From Tabrizicola sp. (GTDB lineage Bacteria; Pseudomonadota; Alphaproteobacteria; Rhodobacterales; Rhodobacteraceae), in assembly GCF_030373185.1 (NCBI RefSeq), contig NZ_JAUCZH010000003.1, positions 186,001 to 250,000 on the forward strand: a stretch of DNA of 64,000 bases, given 5' to 3'. Both the position numbers and the translations under genes were made by a program. Every line of letters starts with the position of its first letter. Position 1 is the first letter of the stretch. Below, in pieces: positions 1-8,970 of the stretch. The notes beneath the pieces were generated by a model. The model was given only the letters and a program-made list of their open reading frames with translations, did no database searches and was not told where the DNA came from.

Positions 1-831
1 AATTGCGTCGGTCAGCTCGGCATTCGGGGTGCCGCCGCCTGCCAGCTTCAGTGCGGCCAGCAGCGTGGCGGTGGCAAACGCCTCGGTCGCGTGGCCAGAG
101 GGGTAGGCAGAGTGGCCGGGGGTCTCGATCACCGGCTGGATTTGCGGCGACAGGTCCACCGGGCGGGCGACCGAACACAGGTGCTTCATCCGCTGTTCGA
201 CGGAAATGACCGTGTCCAGCATCGCCTGCACCAGATGCGCGGTAAAGGGACGCCGGTTCATGCCCAAGGGCATTTGCGCGGCGAAGAATGGCAGGAAGCC
301 GTCACTCTGCGCGATGATTTCGGGCAGGCGGTCGGCGCGCAGGTCGATTGCCGCGCGCACATCGGCCATTTGTTCGGCAATCTTGGCGGCCTCTGGCGGG
401 GTCAGGCTGATCAGGTCGCTTTCGGTCCGCACCAGGTGGCGTGGGTTTGGCCCAGGACGCACGGTGAAAAGTGATATCCCCTCATGCGCAAGGACCGAGG
501 CGCGGGGAAAAGGCGCAAGGCGCATCAGGCGGGTCAGGTCGTCGGCACCGTCGGCCTGCGGGACCGGAACGGTCCCATCCCAAAATCCCATCAACGCTTC
601 GGCCGTCTGGCCAATGGCAGAGGCAAGCAGGGGAGAGGGGCCGCCGCCATGCGTTCCGTGGGTGCCGTGTGTCCCATGGGTGCCGTGTGTCCCGTGGGTG
701 CCGTGTGTCCCATGGGTGCCGTGTGTCCCGTGGGTGCCGTGTGTCCCGTGGGTGCCATGCGTCCCCTGGGTACCATGCGTCCCATGGGTACCGTGTGTCC
801 CGTGGGTACCGTGTGTCCCGAATACTGACAT
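1..831 (-). CDS. Vanadium haloperoxidase/PAP2-type protein with N-terminal GTH repeat (partial, C-terminus beyond window)
   Basis: An open frame runs from ATG at 831 (GGAG eight bases upstream) off the left edge, 277 codons with no stop. Residues 5-61 are 19 consecutive tripeptides, 18 Gly-Thr-His and one Gly-Thr-Gln. Near the cut end are KHLCSVARP, which fits the K-x6-RP motif, and ETPGHSAYPSGHATEAF with the PSGH core. These are the first two phosphate/vanadate-binding motifs of PAP2-superfamily haloperoxidases. The third (SR-x5-H-x3-D) would lie outside the window. No signal peptide is visible. Known for the family: hydrogen peroxide-driven halide oxidation, or phosphatase activity in relatives. 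Which activity applies here is not decided by sequence. The His-rich tract could bind metal; that is inference. It is divergent from the regulator starting at 988. Confidence 0.8.
   Translation of the reverse strand, partial: MSVFGTHGTHGTHGTHGTHGTQGTHGTHGTHGTHGTHGTHGTHGTHGTHGTHGTHGTHGTHGGGPSPLLASAIGQTAEALMGFWDGTVPVPQADGADDLTRLMRLAPFPRASVLAHEGISLFTVRPGPNPRHLVRTESDLISLTPPEAAKIAEQMADVRAAIDLRADRLPEIIAQSDGFLPFFAAQMPLGMNRRPFTAHLVQAMLDTVISVEQRMKHLCSVARPVDLSPQIQPVIETPGHSAYPSGHATEAFATATLLAALKLAGGGTPNAELTDAI
649..819 (-). repeat. In-frame tandem repeat encoding (Gly-Thr-His)19
   Basis: The DNA repeats with a period of 9 bases (one GTH) and a higher-order period of about 18 bases, because GGC-ACC-CAY alternates with GGG-ACA-CAC. 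Codon choice drifts: GGT-ACC near the 5' end of the gene, GGC-ACC further in, and a single CAG at 766-768 that makes the one Gln. The tract falls entirely within the haloperoxidase-type frame and opens several spurious reading frames on both strands. Confidence 0.9.
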
Positions 832-987
832 GAAGGACTCCAATCCAGATTTTCCGCAGGCTGCACCGAAATCCGCTATCGGCAAAGACAACACAACTCG
901 GCAATTGTGGTATTGACGCATATTTCACGGAGATTGCGCCTGCCAGACCAACCGCTTAGCCTTGGTCAAAGAGGTTCGGGGTGCAGC

Positions 988-2607
988 ATGTTCATACGCC
1001 TTGTGGGCGTCTTCGAGGTGCGCGATGACAGCGGGCGCGATTGCACGCCGCGCGGCGCCAAGGCGCGCGCCCTTTTGGCGATGCTGTGCCAGACACCGGA
1101 TCGCAGACGGGCGCGTCGTTGGCTGGAGGCGCGGCTGTGGTCTGATCGCGGTGCCGAACAGGCCAGCGGCAGCCTGCGACAGGCCCTGATGGAAATCCGC
1201 AAGGCGCTGGGCGGCGAGGCCTCGCGGCTGGTGACGGACCGTGACACCGTGCGGCTTTCCGCGGTGCTGACCGATCTGGAGCGGGACCGGGACGCGGCGG
1301 CCGGGGCGCTTCAGTCGGGGCGTGAATTTCTGGAAGGTATCGACATCATAGACCAGGCCTTTGAGGACTGGCTGCGGGAAGAACGCGCCCGGGTGGAAAG
1401 CCAGCTTGGCATTCACCGGCCGGATCTGGCGCGGGTTGCGGTGGCGCAAACCGCGCGGTTGCCGTTCGTCATTCGGATGGGCGGGCTGCCACCGGGACTG
1501 GGGGCCTTTGCCGGGCGGGCGCTGGCCGATGCGATCGGGCGTTTGCTGGGCGAATTCGCCCATATCGACGTCTACGGGTCGGGCGGTGCGGCCATTCCGC
1601 CGGACCTGCCGCGCGAAGGCATGGCGTTGCATGTCGAGGGCGCCGAAATTCAGGACCGGGTGCATGTTCTGGTCAGCCTGTCCTCGATCGCCAGCGGTCA
1701 GATCATCTGGAACCAGCGTGCCGCAGTGCCTTTGGCCGAGGCGGATTTCATTGGCGCGGGTGACCTGCCGCCCCTTGTGTTCCAGGCGGCCGATGCGGCG
1801 CTTTCGCATTTCCCGCAACTGCTGGAATGTCAGAGCGGTCCGCGCCGGGCCAATGCGCTGATCGCAAATGCGCTGACCGAGATGTTCAGCTATGACGGTG
1901 ACCGGCTGCGCAAGGCTGATCGGTTGCTGGCAGAAGCGGGGGAGATTGCAGGCTCTGCCCGAATCTATGCGTGGCGGGTGCTGGTGCGGCAGATCATGCA
2001 TGTGGAGCGGATCGAGGCGGATTACCCCCGGCTGATGGCCGAGATCGATGAATATTCCAGAAAGGCGCTGGAACTGTCGAAGGCCAATCCGCTGGTGTTA
2101 TCGCTGGTGGGTCTGTCGCGGGTGATGATTGACGAAAACCCCGACGCAGGGTCGGTTCTGGCGCGGGATGCTTTGGCGTTGTCGCCCTATAACGCGCATG
2201 CCCATCTTGCACAGGCAGCCGCGCTGGGCCGGACGGGTGACCAGATCGGCGCGCTGGAGGCGGCGCGGCGCGGGGCCGAGATCGCCGCCCGCACCGCCCA
2301 TGTCCACTGGTGGGAGGCGCTGTCGGGTCTGGTTGCGCTGCGCTGCGAGAACCATGCCGCCGCCATCGCACATTACGAGGCGGCGCACTACCGCGCCCCC
2401 GGCTTTCGCGCGGCGATGCGACACCTCTTGTTCCTGTACCTTTGGGCCGGAGAGCGGGAAAAGGCATCGCGCGTTTACCGGGCCTTGATGCGGGTGGAGC
2501 CGGATTTCACCGTGGACCGGATCATCCATGAACCCGACTACCCTGCCGTGACCCTGCGCAAGAGCGGGCTTTTGGAACGGTACGGCGGCGAGGTCGCGGA
2601 CCTTTAG
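988..2607 (+). CDS. SARP-like transcriptional regulator with TPR-type C-terminus
   Basis: A 539-residue protein if started at ATG 988. The frame stays open back to GTG 907, but the family-like sequence begins at MFIRLVGVFEV. Residues 1-95 resemble the winged-helix domain of SARP/BTAD regulators (RGAKARALLAML, then ARRWLEARLWSD and ASGSLRQALMEIRKAL). A BTAD-like stretch follows (FLEGIDIIDQAFEDWLREER). The middle region has no motif I recognise. Residues from about 300 on are helical and TPR-like (ALSPYNAHAHLAQAAALGRTGDQ and similar). Known for the family: DNA-binding activators. The target is unknown; the divergent haloperoxidase-type gene, 156 bp away, is the obvious candidate by position only. 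Confidence 0.75.
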   Translation: MFIRLVGVFEVRDDSGRDCTPRGAKARALLAMLCQTPDRRRARRWLEARLWSDRGAEQASGSLRQALMEIRKALGGEASRLVTDRDTVRLSAVLTDLERDRDAAAGALQSGREFLEGIDIIDQAFEDWLREERARVESQLGIHRPDLARVAVAQTARLPFVIRMGGLPPGLGAFAGRALADAIGRLLGEFAHIDVYGSGGAAIPPDLPREGMALHVEGAEIQDRVHVLVSLSSIASGQIIWNQRAAVPLAEADFIGAGDLPPLVFQAADAALSHFPQLLECQSGPRRANALIANALTEMFSYDGDRLRKADRLLAEAGEIAGSARIYAWRVLVRQIMHVERIEADYPRLMAEIDEYSRKALELSKANPLVLSLVGLSRVMIDENPDAGSVLARDALALSPYNAHAHLAQAAALGRTGDQIGALEAARRGAEIAARTAHVHWWEALSGLVALRCENHAAAIAHYEAAHYRAPGFRAAMRHLLFLYLWAGEREKASRVYRALMRVEPDFTVDRIIHEPDYPAVTLRKSGLLERYGGEVADL

Positions 2608-2616
2608 TCCGCGACC

Positions 2617-3651
2617 TTAGTCTGACGACGACTTTGCCCAGAGGTTGATCGCCTTTTCTTCCGAAATCGCGTCGATCTGCGCCAGCTCTTCGGCGGTGAA
2701 ATCAAGGTTCCGGATCGCGGCCGCGCAGTCTTCCACCTGTTCCGGTTTTGAAGCACCGATCAGCGCGCTGGTGATGCCACCGTTCGTGTCGGGCCGCAGC
2801 ACCCATGCCAACGCCATCTGTGCCAATGTCTGACCCCGGGCCTGTGCCATGTCGTTCAGCCGTCGAACCGACGCTATGCCCTTTTCCACCACGGCAGGGT
2901 CAAGCGATTTGCCTTGCGTTGCCCGGCTGCCGGCTGGAATGCCGTTCAGGTATTTGTTGGTGAGCAAACCCTGAGCCAGAGGGATGAAGGCGATGGAGCC
3001 GACGCCAAGCTCGGCCAGCGTGGATTTCAGCCCGTCGGTTTCCACCCATCGGTTCAGGATGTTGTAGCTGGGCTGGTGGATCAGAAGCGGCGTCCCAAGA
3101 TCCTTCAGAATGGCCACGGCTTCACGCGTGCGCTGGCTGTTGTAGCTGGAGATGCCGATATACTGCGCCCGGCCCGACCGAACGATGTGATCGAGCGCGC
3201 CCATGGTTTCTTCCAACGGCGTGTCGGGATCGAAACGGTGCGAATAGAAGATGTCGACATAGTCGAGGCCCATCCGCTTGAGGCTTTGATCGCAGGACGC
3301 AATGACATATTTCCGGCTGCCCCATTCGCCGTAAGGCCCGTTCCACATGTGGTAGCCAGCCTTGGAAGAGATGATCAATTCGTCTCTGTGCAGGCGGAAA
3401 TCGGTTTTGAGGAGTTCCCCGAATGCCTCCTCGGCGGTGCCGGCGGGGGGGCCGTAGTTGTTGGCAAGGTCGAAATGGGTGATGCCGTGGTCAAAGGCTG
3501 CGCGGCAAATCGCCTGTTTGGTGGCGTGGGGCGTGTCATGGCCGAAGTTGTGCCACAGGCCAAGGCTGATGGCGGGCAGTTGCAGGCCAGAGCGGCCGCA
3601 GCGACGATAGGTCATCCGATCGTAGCGGTCTTCGCGGGGGGTGTAGGTCAT
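2617..3651 (-). CDS. Aldo/keto reductase, YghZ / L-glyceraldehyde 3-phosphate reductase type
   Basis: A 344-residue TIM-barrel aldo/keto reductase. The catalytic tetrad is visible: Asp61 and Tyr66 in FDLANNYG, Lys97 in ISSKAGY and His138 in FYSHRF. The nucleotide-binding end is present (ALIGASKPEQVEDC). Length and the N-terminal MTYRRCGRSGLQLPAISLG pattern match the YghZ branch, which reduces L-glyceraldehyde 3-phosphate and other small aldehydes with NADPH. The true substrate here is not shown. Its stop lies ten bases from the convergent regulator's stop. It reads away from the yihY-like gene, 86 bases off. Confidence 0.85.
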   Translation of the reverse strand: MTYTPREDRYDRMTYRRCGRSGLQLPAISLGLWHNFGHDTPHATKQAICRAAFDHGITHFDLANNYGPPAGTAEEAFGELLKTDFRLHRDELIISSKAGYHMWNGPYGEWGSRKYVIASCDQSLKRMGLDYVDIFYSHRFDPDTPLEETMGALDHIVRSGRAQYIGISSYNSQRTREAVAILKDLGTPLLIHQPSYNILNRWVETDGLKSTLAELGVGSIAFIPLAQGLLTNKYLNGIPAGSRATQGKSLDPAVVEKGIASVRRLNDMAQARGQTLAQMALAWVLRPDTNGGITSALIGASKPEQVEDCAAAIRNLDFTAEELAQIDAISEEKAINLWAKSSSD

Positions 3652-3737
3652 GAGATCCTCCAGTTTGGCGCCACCATTCCACGGGAGGTCTGCGGCTTCA
3701 AGTTGCGCTGGGGGACGTTCCGGGGGATGCTGGCGGA

Positions 3738-4571
3738 ATGGGTGTCCTTGGGCGGTTCTGGCATTTCATGGTGGCGGTCTTTACCCGCGTCGGCGACGGG
3801 CATTTTGGCCTGATCGCGGCGGGCGTGGCTTTCTATGCGATGTTCGCGGTGTTTCCCGGCCTCGGTGCTGCCGTGGCGCTCTGGGGGTTGGTGGCCGATC
3901 CGGGGGTGATTGCCGGCTATCTGGAAGTGGCCGAGCGTTTTCTGCCCCGAGAGGCTGGACTGCTGGTGCGTGATCAGGTGATGGATCTGATCACCGCGCC
4001 ACGAACTGCGCTTGGCTGGACCACAGTCCTGTCTTTCGGCATTGCGCTTTATTCCGCCCGTGCCGGGGTGTCGGCGCTTATTCAAGGGCTTGATGTCGTG
4101 CATCGGGCGCGACCGCGTGGCTGGTTGCGCGGCTATGCGGTGGATTTCATGCTGACCATCGCACTGATCGGCGCCCTCTTTGTGGCGCTGGTGACGGTCG
4201 TGGTGGTGCCGATCCTGCTGTCTTATGTGACGCTTGGCACCTTTGAGGCGTGGCTGACCAAGCTTCTGCCGTGGGGCGCGATGTTCCTGTTGGTGCTGAC
4301 TTGCCTGTCGATCCTCTACCGCTTTGGACCGAATCTGGAAGGCGGGTTCAAATCGCCATGGGTGTCGGTGGGCGTTCTGGTTGCGGCCGTGTCCTGGGCC
4401 GGGGTGTCGATCGGGTTTTCGGTCTATCTGGCGAACTTCAACAGCTACAACGCTATTTACGGGTCCATCGGGGCGGTGATCATCCTGATGATGTGGCTTT
4501 ACCTCAGCGTCTGGGCCGTGTTGCTGGGCGGGGCGATCAATGCCGAACTGGATGCCCGGATGAAGCCTTAG
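3738..4571 (+). CDS. YihY/BrkB family integral membrane protein
   Basis: A 277-residue membrane protein with about six hydrophobic segments and the family's N-terminal region (DGHFGLIAAGVAFYAMFAVFPGLGAAVAL). It ends with the conserved ending seen in this family (YLSVWAVLLGGAINAELDA). The family was once annotated as ribonuclease BN in error; its function is unresolved, with transport or envelope roles suggested. ATG 3738 was chosen as the first start; ATG 3768 is an alternative. The stop overlaps the stop of the convergent GH3 gene by four bases. Confidence 0.85.
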   Translation: MGVLGRFWHFMVAVFTRVGDGHFGLIAAGVAFYAMFAVFPGLGAAVALWGLVADPGVIAGYLEVAERFLPREAGLLVRDQVMDLITAPRTALGWTTVLSFGIALYSARAGVSALIQGLDVVHRARPRGWLRGYAVDFMLTIALIGALFVALVTVVVVPILLSYVTLGTFEAWLTKLLPWGAMFLLVLTCLSILYRFGPNLEGGFKSPWVSVGVLVAAVSWAGVSIGFSVYLANFNSYNAIYGSIGAVIILMMWLYLSVWAVLLGGAINAELDARMKP

Positions 4572-6235
4572 AAACGGGCGTCGGGCAGGCCACAGAACGC
4601 GTCCACCGGGCTTTTGCCAAGGAACGGGGCGCGGCCAAGCAGGCAATCCAGCGTGGCGCGCTGCATCGTGTCCATCGTGGCATAGGCGTTGACGACACAA
4701 GGCAGGCGCGGCGCGTCATAAAGGTAATAGGGATAGCCGAAGGAAATCAGCGCAGTTGGCACCTGATGCCAGTGCCGTTGCATCGCGCCATGCATCCCGC
4801 CAGTCAGGCGGTTCCAGTCAAGGAAGATGCGGCCCCGGGTCAGCAGCGTTTCTTCACCCATCAGATACAGCACCAGGTCAAAGTCGCGCGGGTCGGGGTG
4901 GGTTTCGGGGGTGTGGAGGGTGACGTCAAACCCCTCGGCCCGCAGCATGTCGGGGAAGGCCATCGGTTGCCCGTCGCCATGCAGCGGGGTGACGATGCCG
5001 GTCGTGTAGACCAGCACGCGGTGGTGTTTCTGCGGCGAGAGGGGGAGGAGCCCTTGGGTATCCTTGACGAGCGTCGGCGTGCGGGCGGTGACGGACTGGG
5101 CCAGTGCTGCATTTTCCGGGTTGAAAAGGCGGCTGCGATCGGCGGGCTCATGACCCGATTTGTGCAAGGTTAGAGCCGCTTTCAGCCCCAGGATGCGGAT
5201 CATCGCCTCGTCCAGTCTGGTGCGGGTCAGGCGGCCATCGGCAAGGGCAGTCTCGATTCTGGCGATGTCGGCTTCGGGTTCGTCCGAGAAGAGGATGACG
5301 TCGCAGCCCGAGGAGACGACCTGCGGCAACATCTCATCCCGGTGCGCCCATGCGCCGAAACCGGCCATGGGGGTGGCATCCGACACGATAACCCCATTGA
5401 AGCCAAGTTCCCCGCGCAGAAGCGTTTCGTTGAGGAGGGGTGAGGTGGAGGCGGGGCGGTAAGCATCAATCCCCGCGTCGGGATCACGGGCGTGGATATA
5501 GGCCGGAAAGGCAATATGGGCGGACATGACGGCCATCACCCCGGCGTCAATCGCGGCGCGGTAAAGGGCGCCGTGGGTCTCATTCCATTCGGCCATGGTC
5601 AGGGGGTTGATCGTGGTCACAAGATGCTGGTCACGGTCATCATGACCCTCGCCGGGCCAGTGCTTGGCGGTGGCGGCGACACCGTTCGCTTGCAGGCCCC
5701 GGATATGGGCAAGGGCATGTTCGCGGATGCGGGCGGGGTCGGATCCAAGGCCGCGCGTGGCCACGATGGGCGAGCGGAACAGGGCGTTGATGTCGATGAC
5801 GGGGGTGAAGGACCAGTTGACGCCAGCGGCGCGCGCCTCGACCGCCATGATCTGGGCGATGGTTTCAGAGGCCTGCACATCATCGACGGCGGCAAGAGCG
5901 AGGGGGTTGGGGACTTCGGTGCCGAAGGGCAGGCTCATCCGGCTGCCTTCAAGATCGGCGCTGATCAGGTAGGGGATGAGGGCTGCGGCGCGCATGGCAT
6001 CAAGCGTATCCAACTCTGCCGTTGCATCGGGGCCGAAGAACTTGGTGATCCCGGCGGGGGCGAGGGCGGTGATGCGGTCCACGACCTGCGCGCCGGTGCC
6101 AAAGCAGATGTGGACGAAGAGCTGCCGGACCTTGGCGGGTTCGTCCATGCCTTGAAGGGTTGACCGCACCCAATCTCGCCCCGCGCTGTCAAGATTGAAG
6201 GGCGGGGCGGACAGGATGCGGTCGATCTGGTCCAT
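4568..6235 (-). CDS. Glycoside hydrolase family 3, NagZ-like (beta-N-acetylhexosaminidase type)
   Basis: A 555-residue GH3 protein: a TIM barrel followed by a second domain from about residue 380. The substrate motif KHWPGEGH begins at Lys191. The loop DRDQH gives an Asp202-x-His204 pair, equivalent to the Asp-His acid/base dyad of NagZ-type enzymes rather than the Glu of beta-glucosidases/xylosidases. The nucleophile is probably Asp286 in GVIVSDA. There is no signal peptide, so it should be cytoplasmic. Its ATG overlaps the xylA stop (TGATG), making it the last gene of the xylose-type operon. From context it may hydrolyse an imported glycoside. Whether it acts on N-acetylhexosaminides or xylosides is open. 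Confidence 0.85.
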   Translation of the reverse strand: MDQIDRILSAPPFNLDSAGRDWVRSTLQGMDEPAKVRQLFVHICFGTGAQVVDRITALAPAGITKFFGPDATAELDTLDAMRAAALIPYLISADLEGSRMSLPFGTEVPNPLALAAVDDVQASETIAQIMAVEARAAGVNWSFTPVIDINALFRSPIVATRGLGSDPARIREHALAHIRGLQANGVAATAKHWPGEGHDDRDQHLVTTINPLTMAEWNETHGALYRAAIDAGVMAVMSAHIAFPAYIHARDPDAGIDAYRPASTSPLLNETLLRGELGFNGVIVSDATPMAGFGAWAHRDEMLPQVVSSGCDVILFSDEPEADIARIETALADGRLTRTRLDEAMIRILGLKAALTLHKSGHEPADRSRLFNPENAALAQSVTARTPTLVKDTQGLLPLSPQKHHRVLVYTTGIVTPLHGDGQPMAFPDMLRAEGFDVTLHTPETHPDPRDFDLVLYLMGEETLLTRGRIFLDWNRLTGGMHGAMQRHWHQVPTALISFGYPYYLYDAPRLPCVVNAYATMDTMQRATLDCLLGRAPFLGKSPVDAFCGLPDARF

Positions 6236-7536
6236 CAGACGAAGCGGTTCCAGAGGTTCTCCAGCCGTTCCTGACGGCCGGATTTCGGTTGTGGCTCAAT
6301 GCCTTCCGCAGTCACGCGGGCGGCGGCGTCTTCAAGGCTGCCTTTCAGCATCGCTTGCGCTTTCGGGTCGTTCCACCCGGCGTAGCGGGCTTTGACGGCG
6401 GCCTCCATTTCGCCCGACTGCATCAGCGCGGCGGCGGACTTCAGCGCGCGGGCGCAGGTGTCCATGCCGCCGACATGGGCGAGGATCAGGTCTTCGGGAT
6501 CAAGGCTTTGGCGGCGGATCTTGGCGTCAAAGTTGACGCCGCCGGTGGTGAAGCCGCCGGCTTTCAGGATCTCGTAGAATGCCACTGCCTTTTCGGCGTG
6601 GTTGTTCGGGAACTGGTCGGTGTCCCAGCCGGACTGGTAATCGTTTCGGTTCATGTCGATCGACCCGAAGATGCCAAGGGCGGCGGCAAGGCCGATTTCA
6701 TGTTCGAACGAGTGGCCTGCAAGGATTGCGTGGCCCTGTTCGATGTTGACCTGTACATCCTTCTCCAGCCCGAAGTCCTTGAGGAAGCCGTAGACCGTGG
6801 CCACGTCATAGTCATACTGATGCTTGGATGGTTCCTGCGGCTTCGGCTCGATCAGGATCGCGCCCTTGAAACCGATCTTGTGCTTGTATTCGACAACCTG
6901 TTGCAGGAAGCGGCCCGCGTGGGCGCGTTCTGCCTTGAGATCGGTGTTGAGAAGCGTCTCATAGCCTTCACGCCCGCCCCACAGAACATAGTTCTGCCCG
7001 CCAAGGCGCATCGTCACGTCCATGTTCGCCTTCACGGTGGCGGCGGCATAGGCGTAAACGTCGGGGTCGGGGTTGGTGGCCGCGCCCGACATCCAGCGGC
7101 GGTGCGAAAACAGGTTGGCCGTTCCCCACAGAAGCTTGGCCTTGTGACCCGCCTGCTTTTCCTGAAGGTAATCGGCGATCTCGTTCAGGTTCTTCAGGCT
7201 TTCGGCAAAATTCGCGCCTTCGGGGCGCATGTCGGCGTCGTGGAAGCAGTAGAAGGGCTGGCCGAGGATATCGAACATCTCGAAGGCGACATCGGCCTTC
7301 ATCTTCGCAAGATCCATGGTCTCGCCGAACCACGGCCGTTCAAAGGTCTGGCCGCCGAAGGGGTCACCGCCGGGCCAGGCGAAGCTGTGCCAGTATGCGA
7401 CTGCAAAGCGCAGGTGGTCTTCCATCCGCTTGCCGAGGATCACCTCATCGGGGTTGTAGTGGCGGAAGGCGAATTCGTTGGTGGACGAAGGGCCTTCGTA
7501 TTTGATGGCCGGGATGCCTTTGAAGAAGTCGGTCAT
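6235..7536 (-). CDS. xylA: Xylose isomerase
   Basis: A 433-residue D-xylose isomerase (D-xylose to D-xylulose, two divalent metals), of the usual long class II length. The ring-opening His99 and its Asp102 partner sit in FYCFHDADM. The [14 protein letters not shown] motif and the metal-ligand stretch [18 protein letters not shown] are present. It is translationally coupled both ways: its ATG lies in a 4-base ATGA overlap with the xylB stop, and its stop shares one base with the GH3 start. Confidence 0.97.
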   Translation of the reverse strand: MTDFFKGIPAIKYEGPSSTNEFAFRHYNPDEVILGKRMEDHLRFAVAYWHSFAWPGGDPFGGQTFERPWFGETMDLAKMKADVAFEMFDILGQPFYCFHDADMRPEGANFAESLKNLNEIADYLQEKQAGHKAKLLWGTANLFSHRRWMSGAATNPDPDVYAYAAATVKANMDVTMRLGGQNYVLWGGREGYETLLNTDLKAERAHAGRFLQQVVEYKHKIGFKGAILIEPKPQEPSKHQYDYDVATVYGFLKDFGLEKDVQVNIEQGHAILAGHSFEHEIGLAAALGIFGSIDMNRNDYQSGWDTDQFPNNHAEKAVAFYEILKAGGFTTGGVNFDAKIRRQSLDPEDLILAHVGGMDTCARALKSAAALMQSGEMEAAVKARYAGWNDPKAQAMLKGSLEDAAARVTAEGIEPQPKSGRQERLENLWNRFV

Positions 7537-8969
7537 TTCAGATCCTTGATGGCAGATTGGGCGGCGCGGAAGCGGGCGTGGCCTGCATCGAACGCGTCTT
7601 TCAGGGTGGGGTCCGGGTCGATGACCCGGGCGATCTTGGGCAGGGTGGCGATTTCGGCGCCTGCCCCGGTGGCGGCCATCAGGCCAAGGCGGGCGGCGCC
7701 GAAGGCACCGCCGAAATCACCCGCGACGGGCAGTTGCACGGGGCAATCCAGTGCGGTGGCGATCAGGCGCAGCCAGTAATCGGAGCGTGATCCACCGCCG
7801 ACCGCCAGCAGGTTCTCCAGCCGTGTGCCAGTCGCGGCCAGCGCGTCGCGGCTGTCGCGGATGGCGAAGGTGACGCCTTCCAGCACGGCGCGCGTGCCTG
7901 CCTGCCGGTCGGTGGCGTGTTCAAGCCCGGTGAAGGCGCCGCGTACGGTGGCAGAGTTCAGCGGCGTCCGTTCGCCGCCAAGATACGGCAGGAACAGGGT
8001 TTTGCCGGGGGATTGCAGCGCACCCAGTTCCCCGGTCAGTTTCGCGGCATCGGTGCCGACCATTCGGGCATACCAGTTCAGCGCATCGGTGGCGGCAAGG
8101 ATCACGCCCATCTGGTGCCAGGTGTTCGGCAGCGCATGGCAGAAGGTGTGGACGGCGGTGGCCGGGTCTGGCTGGTAGCCGTCATTGGCCGCGAAAAGCA
8201 CGCCGGAAGTGCCAAGCGACACAAACGCCTCACCCGCGCGCACCACACCGACGCCGACGCCAGAGGCGGCGTTGTCGCCGCCCCCGCCCGCGATGACCAC
8301 GCCTTTCGGCAGACCCCAGCGCGACGCCAGCGCCGCGCGCAGAGTGCCGGAGGCATGGCTGCCCTCGACAAGCCGGGGCATGTGGCTGCGCGAAAGGCCG
8401 GTGGCTGCCAGAAGCTCATCCGACCAGTCGCGCTTTCCTGTATCCAGCCACGATGTTCCGGCCGCGTCCGACATTTCGCCCACATGATCGCCGCTCAGCC
8501 AAAGGCGCAGATAATCCTTCGGCAGCAGGATCTTGGCCACCCGGTCCCAGATGGCCGGTTCATGGCTGCGCACCCACATCAGTTTTGGCGCGGTAAAGCC
8601 CGGAAAGACGATATTGCCGGTCAGGCGGCGAAACATCGGGTCGCCGTCAAGTTCGGCGGCCTCTTCATGGCTGCGGGTATCATTCCAAAGGATGCAGGGG
8701 CGCAGCACTTCGTCGCCCTTGTCCAGAAGGGTTGCGCCATGCATGTGGCCGGAAAGCCCGATGCCGCGTACCGACCCCAGCCCCTTGGCCGAGAGCTGGT
8801 CCAGCACCGCTTCGGCGGCGCTGATCCAGTCAGAGGGGGCTTGCTCGCTCCAACCTTCATGCGGGCGGGAAACGGTCAGGGGGGCGGTTGCTTCGGCAAG
8901 GACGGTCTGGTCCTCGCCGATCAACACACCTTTCAGGCCCGAGGTGCCAAGGTCGAGGCCGATATACAT
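7533..8969 (-). CDS. xylB: Xylulokinase
   Basis: A 478-residue FGGY-family sugar kinase that phosphorylates D-xylulose to xylulose 5-phosphate. ATG 8969 was chosen because [17 protein letters not shown] then begins with the phosphate-binding DLGTS motif. The longer frame (to 8999) would add ten residues lying inside the upstream ATPase gene. [10 protein letters not shown], the central [14 protein letters not shown] and the C-terminal [16 protein letters not shown] are typical. Its start is one base past the ATPase stop, so the genes are co-transcribed and probably coupled. Confidence 0.96.
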   Translation of the reverse strand: MYIGLDLGTSGLKGVLIGEDQTVLAEATAPLTVSRPHEGWSEQAPSDWISAAEAVLDQLSAKGLGSVRGIGLSGHMHGATLLDKGDEVLRPCILWNDTRSHEEAAELDGDPMFRRLTGNIVFPGFTAPKLMWVRSHEPAIWDRVAKILLPKDYLRLWLSGDHVGEMSDAAGTSWLDTGKRDWSDELLAATGLSRSHMPRLVEGSHASGTLRAALASRWGLPKGVVIAGGGGDNAASGVGVGVVRAGEAFVSLGTSGVLFAANDGYQPDPATAVHTFCHALPNTWHQMGVILAATDALNWYARMVGTDAAKLTGELGALQSPGKTLFLPYLGGERTPLNSATVRGAFTGLEHATDRQAGTRAVLEGVTFAIRDSRDALAATGTRLENLLAVGGGSRSDYWLRLIATALDCPVQLPVAGDFGGAFGAARLGLMAATGAGAEIATLPKIARVIDPDPTLKDAFDAGHARFRAAQSAIKDLK

Positions 8970-8970
8970 C

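Noticed and set aside
206-928. Long frames on the plus strand and other minus frames across the GTH repeat, giving Val-Pro-Cys-Val- or Gly-His-Thr-like repeats
   Set aside because: They are shadows of the repeat. Only the minus frame starting at 831 continues into a recognisable domain and has a ribosome site.
6289-7779. A 496-codon plus-strand frame opposite xylA
   Set aside because: It mirrors xylA in high-GC DNA, has no domain and no ribosome site, and xylA is certain.
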